From Setophaga petechia (Eukaryota; Chordata; Aves; Passeriformes; Parulidae): a stretch of DNA of 64,000 bases. Below the pieces are notes generated by a model. It made no database searches. It was not told the DNA's origin and worked only from the letters and a program-made list of their open reading frames with translations. The stretch lies in contig JANCRA010000040.1 of assembly GCA_024362935.1 (NCBI GenBank), positions 868,001 through 932,000 on the forward strand. The letters run 5' to 3'. The translations under genes and the position numbers were made by a program. Each line of letters starts with the position of its first letter. Positions within the stretch are counted from its first letter, which is position 1. Of this stretch, positions 34,396 through 48,400 are shown piece by piece.

Positions 34396-36854
34396 TGCTT
34401 AGTTACTGGTAAAATGTTTTCTTAGGTATCTAAATACTGCCCTGGAATAGCAGTGTTTGCAAATCACTATGAAAAAAAAAGCTTCTTTTCCTTTGTCAGT
34501 GATGCAGATCAACGATTTTTTTCTTGTTATAGAAACATTTTTCACTGTCAGAAAGATGGAACCTCTTGATATAAATGCCTCTAAAATATACGTGGTGCTT
34601 ATGTATAAACTGTAAGGTTGAAAAGAACAAGAGAAAACACCTAACTTAGCCCTTAAAAGATAACTTTACTATTTTGCAACAAATGAGCAAACTTACCAGA
34701 ATCTGCCCAAATATATTATCTTCTGAAAATTCATACAGACACCCTCTGGAATACCTGCATAATAAATCCATGGCTCAGCCTGTGTCACATGGGATTCACC
34801 TCCCCTTAGCTGCATCTAGAAGTTGCAGTTTCATACTGGGCACACACACGCACCTCCAGAAATTCTCACCTCTCCCATCTCCTAGCCATCAAAGGCAACC
34901 AAACAGAAATATTTACGTTTTGCAAGGCCTTATGCACTGAGGAGGATATTTAGAAAGTCCTCAGAATCCCAGTGCATCAGTGTTCCTGTCACAGAGCTGC
35001 TCCTCTGCTGTGTCAACCCAAATCTCCCACTCAGTTTGTGCTGTGGGAGGTGACACACTTATTTGCAAAGACTGCTGTCATCACACATCCTGCACTGCCA
35101 CTCACTGCAGCAAGGCCTGTTGTGGGGTCAAATGTGGGGCACGCGCTTTCCTTTTTGTGCTGCTGCTTTTATCAGAATCTGGGGAAATAATAATAATATT
35201 AATCTCAAAAAAATAAAATACTGTATTTCTCCACACCCTTCTGCTCATGACAGTCGGTGTCTTCATGCGCCCTGCTGAGCTCCCAGGTATGGATGCACAC
35301 CTCAACCACATCTCTCTTTCATGTCATCATGAAGTCAGGTGCATGCTGATACCTTCACCCCCTCAACCACATGCTTACTGGTGTGTCAACAAAGCCTCCT
35401 GTTATTTCAGGAATTTACAGCCTGTCAACAAACTTTTTGGGGTTAAAAGTTCATAGATCTGGGATGGAAGATGGCAGCTGAGAGAACCACAGATTTCTAT
35501 GCACAAATGTTGATGGATACAGTTCAATAAAAACAATAGTGCATGATACTGCTTGCACAGAATTCACTGTAAAACAATCAACCATTTCACTGTGATAAAG
35601 TTAATCTCCAGGTATAAATTAACATCTACAAAAGTATTTGAAAGTCTTTTCTTAATTTCATTGCCAACATCTGCACAGGAAATGCAAGCTGTATCTGGCT
35701 TACAATTCAAGGGATGTGCTATAGTTAAGCAATGCAGTCAAGAAGAATTTAAGATTATTATGTTTTATTAAATCAAGAACATTTAGGTAGGCTATAAAGT
35801 TTACAAATAGGCTTCTAGCCCAGACAATAAGATTTTTTTTACAATTTTTTTTTAATTTTAGTCATGTGTTTTAGGAAGTCTCCTTAGTGTGAACACATCT
35901 CACACATAAAAGTGAGTATTATATACAAGCATAAGAGAGAAAGTTTACTGTGCAGCTGAATTACTTTATTGGCTTCCAGAGAGAAAAGGAGATTGGTATG
36001 GTCTGTTGGATCCATATTGGCTTGCAAACTAAGCACATGCTGACTGCTAAGTAGTATAAGAAATTAGCATTGGTGTGGCCCATGACTTTCAGAATAAGAT
36101 AATTAGATGGATTTTAAAGACAGGGCAGTTTTCACCAAAATAGACCAAATTTCAGCAATCTAATCACCACTCAATGTGTACATTAAATTGTGCTCTTAGT
36201 TCTGCTTTTAGAAATTGTTACCAGTCCTTTAAAAAAAAGCAAGAAAGCCAAGAAAGCAAAAATGTTGTATCATATAAATTATTGAAATAACTCCTAAGAG
36301 ACACTTAATGTAAAAATCCATTACCTAAACAAGATCACCAAATAGCAATAGAGCATTTTGGCCAGAAACATCTGTAAATGTATCGATTTTTCTTTTCTTT
36401 TAAATAAACTAGTGCATACCTAATAAAACTGCTGATACCTTTTCAGTATAAGATTAATCAAAACTGGTATATCCAAATCCTGTGTAAAAGTAACTGGCAT
36501 AAAATCACAGATGTAAAACCCATCAAGGAGGTGCTGAATTTCTGATATAAAATTAAGAAAATACAATATACATTACTCAGAAGGTTATCAATCATTCACA
36601 TAAGAAAATAAATAAAACAAGCACTGATTCATTTTCCAAAGAGTGACACTGGCTTCCTAGAGTAAAATGTCAGACCAGGACACTCAAGGGAGCCCAGTAT
36701 TCACACACACTCTGCCCTGTGGGCTAGATAAAACCACATGGTCACCTGTGCATCAACTCACAGGCTTGTCTGATGAGCTGAACTTCCTAAATGAGCAAGT
36801 CCATATAAGATGAGTATTTACAATTTCATGATCTGGCCCTGTGTGAATCAGTAC
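34396..36854. other. Unannotated stretch
   Basis: Several frames of 60-90 residues crowd 34674-35456 on the plus strand, in a moderately GC-rich patch. They shift frame repeatedly and show no domain. A short A/T-rich run (ATAATAATAATATT) lies near 35187-35200. Nothing else is recognised. Confidence 0.5.
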
Positions 36855-37650
36855 CACAGAATCATAGAATTATTTCGGTCAGAAGGGATCTGCTTCCAAC
36901 CTCCTGCCATGGTCAGGGACACCTTCTGCTAGACCAGGTTGCTCAAAGGCCTGTCCTACAGGACCTTGAACATTTACAGGAATAGGGCATCCACAGATTC
37001 TGGACAATCTGTTTCATTGTCTCACCACCCTCTCAGTAACGAATCTTTTCCTACTATCTAAATTGAACCTGCTGTCTTTCAGTTTAGAACCATTACCCCT
37101 TGTCCTATCACTACATGCCCTTTTAAAAAGTCCCTCTCTGGATTTCTTGTAGCCCCCTTTAGGTACTGGAAGGCTGTAAGAAGTTCTCCCTAGAGTCTTC
37201 TGTTTTCCACATTGACCAACCCGAGCTCTGTCAGCCTGTCTTCAACAGGAGACATCCTACAGCCTCCTGGTCATATCCATGGCCTCCTCTCCACCTTTTA
37301 CTTGTGCTGAGGCCTGCAGAGCTGGATGCAGCGCTCCAGGTGGGGTCTCAGCAGAGCAGAGCAGAGGAGCAGAATCCCCTCCCTGGCCCTGCTGCCCACA
37401 CTGCTTGGATGCACCCCAGGACATGGGCTGTGAGTGCACATTGCTGACACATGTTGAGTTTCTGATCAATTTTATCTGGAACCCCATAAAGAGTCTGTCC
37501 TATGCTAAGTGTGAGTATTGGCAGGTCACTCTGGAAGCCATCCCTTCCCTCTGTTGTGCCCAGCACACTACATAGCTTGGTGTCATTGCCAAACCTAACA
37601 AGGATATATTCAATCGTACTGTCCGTGTCACCAACAAAGATGTCAAACAT
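36855..37650 (-). mobile_element. CR1 LINE, 5'-truncated, inactive
   Basis: This is a clear minus-strand CR1. The 3' terminus reads as ACAGAATCATAGAATTATTTCGG, followed by AACCTCCTGCCATGGTCAGGG, GACCAGGTTGCTCAAAGGCC and CACTACATGCCCTTTTAAAAAGTCCC, all standard blocks of the avian CR1 3' UTR and ORF2 end. Minus-strand translation near 37640-37575 gives MFDIFVGDTDSTIEY and then RFGNDTKL. The reverse transcriptase FADD box has become FGND and the element is dead. Similarity stops near 37650 where the 5' truncation lies. The 147-residue minus frame (37791-37348) is part CR1, part flank, and opens on GTG. Confidence 0.92.
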
Positions 37651-40600
37651 TAGGTCTTTGAGACAAGATATTACCAATGCAGATAAATGCAAACCTCTCA
37701 GTGTCTGATTATATGAAGTGATAAATGCACCCACAATTCCTGCAATGCCTATAGGACTGTGAATATTGTAGGATTTACTCAGGTAAAACACAGAATTTAA
37801 TGAACAGAGCTTATCAGTATGAAAGTCTTACATATATAAACATTACTAACACTGTGTTGCCAGAAGAGTGTCTGACATGAATACTTATAAACTAAATACT
37901 AAAGAAAAAAAGCAGGTTCTTTTTCTTTTGCTTCTGAATTTCCTGTCTTCCCCTCTTCCTTCACTCCTTGTAATAGGTCTTGAGAGATTGCCCTTTTGCA
38001 CGTAAACCAGACAAATTCTTGGCAATTTTTTATACAGGAGAGCTACCATAATTTCATGCGTCTTCAAACACACAGTAAAAGCAATCAAGGGAAAAAGAAA
38101 TTAAAAACTAATTCTGCTATTTATTCTCCTCATTTATTTTATCAGTCATCCCACTGTCACACTGAATAATAATCAACAAGACTTGATACACACACTTAGC
38201 AGAGGGCAGACATCTTTGTGGCTTTCCAGAGAAAACTGCAAGCCCCAGGCAAATACTGATTCTCAAGGAAAGATTGGATTAATCACAGCAAATGTGATGC
38301 CAGTGTTAACATTTCTGTTCACTCAGCTATCCGGGCAAGCAAACCATGATGCAAGTTTACCTAACTAATCATGTCAATACAGGGGGCGGAAAGGGCTTCA
38401 GAGCAGTTTACTACCACAGAAAGCTGCTGGTATGTGGAAGGTAAAGTAGACAGAGTGTCTACAAAGAGGTATAAAATTACAACAGAAGTATTGTGACAGA
38501 CTACAGATAATTAATGCTTATAATGTCTGGCTGCAATTAGTCAATTTTGTACCATTTCACATTTAGCAGCTTAGTACTGGAATTAGGAAGCTAAAGATGT
38601 TTGAAGGAATTCTATTTCAGTCTCAGTCACTTTCTGGTATTGGTTCAGAATGCCTCCGACAAAACACAAGACCAAAATAAAACCATTATTTAGTTTTCTT
38701 TTGAGATCCATTCTTGCTGGGGAATACTGCCCAAGCAATTTTAGCCTTAGAGAATCTTAAAAGCCTAAGGGTTTTTGTTGTGCTTTCTGTTTGCTTGTTT
38801 TGATTTGTTTGTATGATTATTTGTTTTGTCTTTTTATCAAATCAGTTGTGAAAATAATGAATTCAGCAAGGTTAGATATGACTGTACAGAAATTTGTGTT
38901 TTGAGTGGTGCCTGGATGCACATTTAAGCCTCAGCTGTCATTTGTGTGAAGCATATTTCTAAGACAAGGCACTCCTGCATCTCCTGATAGACCAGTACAC
39001 AGTCAGTTTCAGAAGAATCATTTTGTTCAGCGTAACAGTGGAATAACTTCAAGTGGACAAAGCAGAATGAAATGAAATGTCCCTAGACCTTTAGGACTAG
39101 AATTACAAAGATCTCTTAAGGTATTTGTTGTGATTTCTGTAAGTGCACATAATGTTCTCTAACTCCTTAGAAAATTAAAATGACACAACTAGAAGCTCTT
39201 TAAAACGTCTCTGTATATTCATTTGCCTTTGCATCACTATCTAACCACCTTCACAAACCTGGCCCTTTGAAATTTTGTTCCTACAAAGGGAGATTTTGTG
39301 TACCCATTTTTATATCATTTTCTCTACAGAGTTCTGAGACACCATTCAGGATACTGACTTAGGCCAGGGACTGTCTGAAGCCAACTTGCTCTCCTTTACA
39401 GTGAAAGGGAACAGGTTATCATTTACTGTGCCTCTGAGTGCACTATTTCCTTGAACCATTCCCCTAAAGCACACCTGTCTGTGACATTTAGAAGCTTGGT
39501 TTTCATTAAATGCCAAGGCTTACTGGAAATGAAACAGCAAGAAGAAACACACTGACCTATGAGGCTCCAGACATCAGAGAGCTAATTCCTGACAACTTGG
39601 CCACCACCTCTTTGCATCCCTCTTGAAAAACTGACAAGGGACAAAGACCACCAAGACCAGTAGCTCTTCATTTGTCAGCACTTCTAGATATAAAACTGAG
39701 ACCAGAGGCATCCTGCATTTCACAGCATGCCCCATGTATCCCAGCACAACAATCCCATTCTTACAGTAAATTTCAGCATAGTGTATAACATTTCCAGTGT
39801 GGTCAATTTGAGCATTGCTGCTACTTCTCCTACTCTACTTCAGAAGGATCCAAGGAAGAGCTAAGGTAGATCTATCTACCACTGCACAAGTGCTACACAT
39901 TTCAGTGTACACAAAACACTTTTAGGAACTTCTAGGAGCCAGTGTACGCAAACGCAGAAAATTCCAAAACAGCTAAATTTCACCACTGTTCATCCTTTCC
40001 GTTTCCTCCTGGGAATAAGGCTCTGTACTCTCAATCTTTTTTATTCTTTCTGTCTTGGTTCCAGAAATTTCTTGCCCGTATGCCTCCCCATGCTTTTTCT
40101 CCTCCAAAACAGCCTGGTGATTTAGGCTGTCTACATCCCTCATGAGATGCAACATGCGACCCCTGACTTTGGAGTACTCCAAAAAGGCTCCAGGAAGTGC
40201 TCCAGAAGACATGTAGCTGCCTAACAACTCTGAGAAGCTGATAGCACTCATTTAAAAGCACCAGAGCACCCTGGTTTTACTGCTGCTTCTTTCAAAACAT
40301 TCATTGCTTTTGTAACCTCAGTAGATATCCATCTTACATGAGTCATGTAAATACTTTTTCCAAATATAGATCCAAGTATCCTTATGCAAAATACCCACTG
40401 CAGACAAAGTTTTTATGCAGTTTTAGAAATAATATTATTATCACAATTAGTGATGTCTTTAAATATACATGAAACATTTCACAGAACAACTCCTTGGTCT
40501 TTAAAGGAAATTTGCTTTTTCCCCTGGATATAGTTTTCTCCTAGCAGAGGAAAAGAATTATGCCCTCCAAAAGGAGCATTATAAATTTTACTACTGGGCT

Positions 40601-42390
40601 AAATACAATGGTGCATAAATCTGGCAACTGTGAAGTCTTGTTAAATAGATAAATGTTTAGGGTTTTAGCCCTGCCATTTATCAAAAGGACCTTCCCCTGC
40701 ACTCTTCATCCTGACTGCTGCGAGCATCTTTAATGTTTGAATAAAACTCATTTGATTGTTTGATAAACACATGTAGAAAACTAGGCTCTCACAGTTAAAA
40801 ATACTTGCCTTCATAGTTTAATGTAAGTCAGCAGCAGCCTGCTGGGTTCCCAGATTCAGAGAGGTTCATGGCCATGTCTGAGTCTCTTCCAAAGCACTCA
40901 TTTGGTTCTCTAACACAAAAATAAAATTAAAAAAAGTAAAGCAAATCTTTAGCTCTGTCTGAACTACTATTGGGGAAATCTGCTGTCCACTCTCATCTTT
41001 CAGTTGCTGGCCCAAAAACTTCCTCAATTTTTACAGATTTTTTCTTGCTGATACAGTCATCCCTTGTATCCCTTGCATACAAGGACACATGCTGTTAGCT
41101 AGTGGTCAGTTTCTGTGGATTTCCCAGTATTTGGGACTCCAAGTCCAGAGGTGAAATGGAGCCCTACCCCATGAGCTCATGGTCTACCTATAAGGCATCA
41201 TGATGCACATTCATGCCCACTGCCATGAGCTACAACCTAGAGCCCAGCTCAGAGACTTTCCTCTATCACTTCTCAATGATGAAGACCTTCCTGGGCATCA
41301 GTTCACACTCACGTTTCCTCATATTTTATTTGATAAATTATATGCAAGAGTGAATGGGGAGTCAATATGATCCATATGTTAGTGAATATATAGCATCACT
41401 TCTTCACCACTGTAGCCATCCAAAGTTCTTTAGTTTATTGTCTTTACCAAGTTAAATCAAATTTAATATTACAGGAACATGTCATGTCACTTATCCAGAA
41501 ACCACCATTCACAATTTAGAACACCATAAAAATGATAATAAGAAGAGGAATTATATTTCTCATTGACTGCCACAGTTGGAATGAAGCTTATTCCTTTTTA
41601 TTAAGCACTTATAAGGTCTTCATACCCTCTTATCTATTGCCTGAGGCACTCATTCTCTCCAAGAAAAATCACTATTAATCCTTGTTTGTGCCAAGTCTTC
41701 ACAGTACAATAGTATGTCCAGAAAAAGATGCCATTTAATAAAAAATTTAAGGTTATTACAATTAGAATCAGTGTGGGCAAGCATAAATCACTTGTGGCTT
41801 TTGCTTTAGAATGCCTGAAAATATGTTCACAATAAATATCCCCAAATATTATGATTATTATATCAGAGATGGCACCAAAGCAGAGAAATCTAGGAAAAAT
41901 GTGATTATATGTCTTGGAGATTCTGGTTATAGACCTATGAGCCTTTACAGTTTGTTCATTGGTACATGTTAAACAGATCTTAAATTTATCTGACATTTTG
42001 GTATTTTGAAAATTCCATTTTGAGAAAGGATATTTCTCTAAGGTGGGAGATGCTTCTGTGGTTTATGGGGACTGCAACTCCCCTGTGTAGGGAATCTCTC
42101 CTCTGTGTCCGAAATTTGCAATGCCCTGAAGCACTGAATCCCATAACCACAGCAAGCAGGGAAGAAGATTCCACAAACACATTTAAAATCCCTCTTCCTC
42201 TATATGGAAAGGGCTTGTGTAGAATAGATACTCATTTATAGGGAAAAAAAAAAAAAAGAGAAAAGGTGGTCATAGCAAAGACCTGCCCCAGACATCACTG
42301 AGGCAAACTGTGGGCAAACAAAACATTGCACTGCTAAAACAACAGGAACATCTCTGCAAGAGTGTGGTATTAATGGAGCTTACTTCATTT
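37651..42390. other. Unannotated AT-rich stretch
   Basis: No gene or named repeat. Small perfect palindromes lie close together at 41169-41182 (CCATGAGCTCATGG) and 41195-41206 (GCATCATGATGC). The largest frame is 41996-41634 on the minus strand (120 residues); it has hydrophobic runs but no recognisable family. Confidence 0.5.
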
Positions 42391-42393
42391 CTT

Positions 42394-42395
42394 TT

Positions 42396-42458
<63 letters not shown>
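42394..42458. repeat. (CTTT)n microsatellite, about 16 units
   Basis: About 65 bases of uninterrupted CTTT are flanked by impure T/C sequence to about 42480. The pure homopyrimidine run is a mirror repeat able to form triplex DNA, and its purity suggests active length change. It produces a phenylalanine-leucine-serine repeat in an open frame (42310-42549) that is not a gene. Confidence 0.97.
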
Positions 42459-42480
42459 CTTTCGCTTTTTTTCTTGCTTT

Positions 42481-45400
42481 CATCCCTTCCCTATGTGTGT
42501 GTGTTGGCATACTTATATTCTTAGTAGAAAAAAAAACAGAATAATTTGAAATTTCAGACTGAATTACCTCAAATCTTCTGGCTTAAAAGTAGAATAAAAT
42601 AAAGTAAGTGGTGAGACTCTTAGAGAACATCATCCCTGGAGTGTTTCTTAACAGCATTTCTTTAGAAATGGGGGAAATAGTTTGGATTGCTCCTCTTCTC
42701 AGGCAATATGAACACAGCAACAGCTTAAGAAATGATTTAATCTACATAAGCAGGAAATTCTGTGTGGGATACTCACTTCTCTCGAAGCTGAATAATTCAA
42801 TATAATTTTTTTAGCTGTAGAGGGGAGGCCAGCAAAAAGACTGATTGTAGGAAAGCTTGTTTTTTTATGGAATGTATGGAGAATATCAAGTTTTCAAATC
42901 ATATGTCACAGAGGAATTAAAGGTTTTCCTAAAGGTGCAACAACACATGACATTCCTATTCCTGAATACCTAAAACTAGCACTTCCTGAAAGGCACACAA
43001 TTGCATTTCAGGCTGGTGCTCTGAATCACAGAGCCAGTTTGCACTTGGATCTTTCATATGCCTCATAATGATTCATACACTTTATTTCCTTTTATTCTTA
43101 CATATTTTATACAAACCAGAAAATAACATAAAAATTAGCAGCAACTTGATCTTCAAATACCCTATGTTATAATCAGCTCACAAAGAGAAACAGACCCTCG
43201 AGACAGCCAACATGCAAGCTGTTAACAAGCAAAGGGTAAAAAAATGAGCCCAGATAAATAGGCATGGATGAAGTTTTACCCTTTTCTGGAGCCTGGAAAT
43301 CTCAGCATAGGTCCACACTGTCGCTTGGAGCCAACCTTAGCACTAGTAACTTCTGGCCAAGTGCACGAAACCTTTCACCAAACCTCTTGCACCAGACGTT
43401 TCTCTCCTCTGGACCACGAAATCCTGATGAACAATGATGCATATTATCATAAATGTCCTGCTGAAGAGTGCCATGCACAACATAAAATATGGGCTATCAC
43501 ACCCTCCTCCTCAGCAGTGCACAAGAGCATAGAGGACCAGATTTTTGCACACTTGTCTTGTCCCATATCTGCCCACTACAGGCCATATTCATGAGAATTC
43601 ATATATTCCCCCGTGGCTGTGGCAATCCCAGGCAAAGTGAGCCGCTGATTAAGCCATCTGTCATCCAGGGTAACACAGGAGGGACATCTCGGAGCTCATG
43701 AAACAAAGGGGAGGGGAAAGGTAGGCTTTGTATCATCATGTCTGCCCCACCCCCATATCTGCTGAAGCATGCGCCCAATGCACTCTAACAGACCAAGTTT
43801 TCAGAAAGCCACCCATTAAATGATCCCAAAGTCCCTATTTCTTTTGGTTTAGGGCATTTTCCCTGTTCTTATGCATCCTGTAGTTAGAGATCTTAGAAAG
43901 GGGTTGATTCCTGGGAGTCCCCTGAAGGAGTCACACATCATGGGGACAGCTGCTGTGAATGAAGTATGTGAAGGCTCATACACCACAGTGGAGATGGCTT
44001 TCATGATGCTCCCCAATACTAACAGAGATCAATCCTAAATATCAGACTGTGTAGATCATGGTTTTGATAGGAGATTTAACCTCCTTTATGACCAGTCTTT
44101 TTATGTAATCCTTGAAACAAAGCAAGTGTAGATGTCAGTCACTCCTGCACCATGAAGTGGAGCTTAAGCTCCAGCCGTAATTGTGTGAGTTAAAAGAATT
44201 TTACTAATGACCACGCATACTATCTGAAGAGTGGACACAAGGGAGGATTTTCCAGTGAAGTGCAAAAAACTTGTTTATGGCAGGAGCATACATCAAAATA
44301 CTGAGGAGTGTGTAGACTGCAACCTCAAAGCAAAATCCCTCTGCCCTAGGACAGGATGAACAAACCCTAAAGGCAGATTTATACAGGGAGTATGGAGAGA
44401 TGTTAAAATCTTCTCATTTTCTTTTCTAGTCCCTCAGTCTCTTTTTGTGACAGAGAGAAGTTCACATCTGAATTACCTAAATACAGGAATTTTCAAGGCA
44501 AAGGAGAGACACCAACTCTGGTAAATTAGGTAATTCCTCTGGCTCATTATATGAGTAGCAGGTTCAGACAAGCTGGGACTGTCTGTTATTGCAAATGTAC
44601 AGCGTAGGAGGAAAAAAATACCAGTGTGAAGGTTTGGACCTTTTCTTCTTAAAGTTGCTTTAATTAGAAAACCAGACTTTGGGAGGCTTTATACTGTGAA
44701 AATCCAATTGTTAAAAAGGATTGGGGGTTGAATACTCACATCTGCCCATCAAGTTACTGAGCTGCCCATCCCGTATATCTCAGTTTGTGTCCTTTGTCCA
44801 AAGTGGCTCTTATCACCTGGACATTTATTCCACAAGCACAAAAAGCCACTTTGAAGATATAGCTCTTTGTTCACCTTCAAACACTCTTTCTGGTGTCAGT
44901 TTAGGAGTATTGAAATTTGTCTGCATTGCTTGTTTAAAAAAAAAAGTTGCACAGGTGGCTGGGAGACAGAACAAGCCCTTGTCTGATATTTCTGCATTGC
45001 TTTATGTTGCAAGAAGGCAGTGGTAAGCAGTGGGAACCCACCCCAAGAGGAAGAGAATGGGTGCCAAAAGGGTCATGGTGACAGCCCAGATAGGAGGAGA
45101 GCTGTGGCTCCTTGTATTGCTACTGGTACATGTGCTGTTGCACAGGCCATAGGTGCCCAAGCTTTAGAATTCATATCCCTCACCTGGTCAGCAATGCCCT
45201 ATTAGCATTTTCCAGATATATTCAGTATAAATAAGTAAAGATATCAAAGAACATTCGGGTCCTTGAAACAACACAGTATGTATTTCACTCAACACAGAGA
45301 TGCAAATCTATGCACGTCATCAGCTGCCTAAATGCCAAACTTGTACCATGACATCAGTGCTAAAGCTGGTGCTTCTAGAAAATATCACATCTCAGGCAGG

Positions 45401-48400
45401 TGGTCAGTGCTTGTGCAATCACTGTGAATGGCCTTGAAGCTTCTTGGAGTCTGCATGTGCACAGACCAAAGAACAGGAGACAGTTCAGTGCTTCACAGAG
45501 ATAGCAAATTCACACAACAGACACAACACACACAAGCACAAGCAGCCTGACCAGCTCAAGTTCTGGGCAAGAGGGACCATAGATGGGCATTTACTCATGC
45601 AATATATGATTAATTCCTTATGTATCATTTTTTGGTTCTACTACCACAGGTCATGCATGAAAAAAGCAATAATCGCATTTCTATGGCTTGCTGTTAGAAC
45701 TGCAATGACTTATATCCTTGGAAGCACTGATGAGAGATCTGCCTCTACTTCAAAACTGTTAAAATGTTGTTTTAACAACATTTTTATCATTTGGATGTTA
45801 AAAATTGATTATTATTTTGCACAATCTTATATAAGCAACCTATGCTGAAAGGTGCTGGGGAGAGGAAGAGAATAATCCAGAGAAAATTACAATCTCAGAA
45901 AAAAATTAAAATTATATGAGGCAAAAGAAGCAATAGCATTGCCAACATAAACACCACATTTCTCTTGAAATTCCAACAGAAATTAGAACTCTTAGTAGAA
46001 AACACAAGTTTAGATATTAGATAGGAGAAAATGCACATATGTACTTATGTTTACATGGGTTTTGTTTTGTTCAAACCATCAAAGGACTTAGGCGACAGAC
46101 ATGAAGGATGAGGAGGGCATGATGGAGGAAAAACATCAAAATAGTTTGGCATCCCTCCAAGACTAGTTAGAGATTTTCACAAATCCTCAGGGACCCTAAG
46201 ATCTCCCCAGTTTTAATGATAACAAAGTCACAGTACTTCATTAGCCTTATTATAAAAAATTATTTCTCTGCTCTGGGATTTTAGTCATGAGCCAATGACT
46301 TTGACTGTGCTAGGAAATGGGAGCATTCCTCCAAACTGTGTTTAAAATGTTAGTGTCACCCAGAGGTGATGCATCAGCAACCTACATAGCTATGAATATT
46401 TTTGCAAGGGCTGCCCAAAAATAAAACTTCTCTCAGACACTAACACAATTCATACAGAGGGTGTGATTGAGCTGAAAGGGAAGGCAAAAAAGAAAAACAA
46501 TATGAAGGAAGGAATAAGTTTGAATATCTGTGGAAAATAAAGCAGGATGAAAACAGGAATTAAAAGCAGTGAGTAAATCAAGCTGAGCTCTGATTCTCTA
46601 GGAACATATTTAATCAAATTTCTTGCTTGAGTGTAGCTTCACCACTGTGTTTTGGGAGCTAAGGCTCTTCTCAAGACCATAGCTGATGGGACTTTTTGTG
46701 TCCAAACAGGTTTGAAAACCTATATCTTAATAAGTGGTTCTGCCTGTGATCACATAAGAGTACATTGGGTATCTGCATGATATCTGATGTAGGAATAGGG
46801 AGTAGATCAGGCTGATGAGCATAAACACATGCACTGTGTCCATGAACAGTTATGTGGGCAATCTTTGAATCAAGATTTTTCTTATCAGTGATGGGAGAGT
46901 GGGCTTCAGGGCTCTCTTGTAGCAGTACTTGGATGGAAATCTATACTGCTTAAAATAAAAATTCAGTAAGAAGCTAAACTCCTCTATGACAGTGCAAGAG
47001 ATGGACTTGAAGTGAACTGATGCCCCCAGGAATATTCCATTCAATATCAGTTTATTTTAGGTCATTCTTAAAAGCATTTAATTTTCAGAAGTCTTGAGTA
47101 GCTCACCTCCAGTTCAGATGTGTAACTAGTATGCATTTACACCTACAATTCTGTATTTGGTGAAAAACTGTGTGAAGAAAAGGTCTCATTACTAACTGAA
47201 ATGTGTCATGGCTTTTCCCTCTTGACACTCCTGGATTATGAATTGATAGGCAGCCAGAAATTTTGCCAAATCAAATTAGCATACTCTGAACAGGCTGAGC
47301 TCATTGAGCTTTTAGTCTTCTTGCTCCCAGACCAGCAGGTATCTGCTCACTGCCCTGGTTTAAATATAGTGAAGCTAATCCTTACATGAATGGTGAATCA
47401 AAGTTTGGTCTAACCTCCTCAGAGGCATCCTCTAAGGCTGAGTGCCAAGCCCAAGGCTACAAACATAGGACAGGCCTCTATCAGTTTTGAAGAAGGCTCA
47501 ACTCTCATATTGAATAACTGCAAATGCACAATGAAGACCAAAGATTTATGGCACCCAGGTTGGGAGGACTTGAACATGCTGGTAACACCAAGAGATCCAG
47601 CTGGAACTGCCCAAGCTTTGCTGAGGATCAGCAGTTTTAGAACAGGGTAAAACAATGCATTTTACTGAACTTCCAGGTGATGAGATATGGTCATTACATG
47701 TGAACGGACTCTGCATGGCATCTGTTTCATTTTAGATGTTCACCTTCATTCAAAACTGCTTATACACACAGAGAGAAGACTGAGACTTCTCCACAGATAG
47801 TTATTTGCTCTTTGTCCCAATTTATCCATGGAAATGAAAGCTTGTGTTGCTGCTAGCCTTCAGTAGCTACAAATGACAGCATTTCAAACAGGAAAGGAAT
47901 AATTTGCTTTCCTTACATACCAGTATTTGAATTAGTTTTCAGAGCATTTACAGCTCAAACAGAGGGATATCAGATCAGTCTCTCGGTTCCAAGTCAGTTT
48001 GCAGCAGTGATATTGACAATGACAATTAATGGGTTACCAGAAAATATTTACACAGAAATATCTGACATTGAGTAAACAGGGAGATCCCAATAATGAAGTT
48101 TAATGTATTCAATTTTGCAACTGCAACCACATTTGATGGAAAATATTCCCAGTCCTTTTCTGCAAATATCTATAATAAGAATCAGAAATGTGATGTAGCT
48201 TAAGCAGCTTGAGAACTTACCGATTTCTGAGTTTTCGTAACAACTTTCATTTCACAGATAGAGCAATTGCCTTTAAGATGGACAAATACATATGTGTTTA
48301 TATACACATTTAAAGTTTTAAAGAACAGTTCTGGGATCAGATTTCTCCATTTTATGGGTTACTGTGGAAACAGATTAGCCCTTTGGAAATAAAAAACCAT

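Noticed and set aside
37348..37791. 147-residue minus-strand frame with a polymerase-like segment
   Set aside because: The polymerase-like part is decayed CR1 ORF2 with a broken catalytic box. The start is GTG in flanking DNA.
42310..42549. Frame with a phenylalanine-leucine-serine repeat
   Set aside because: It is a direct translation of the CTTT microsatellite.
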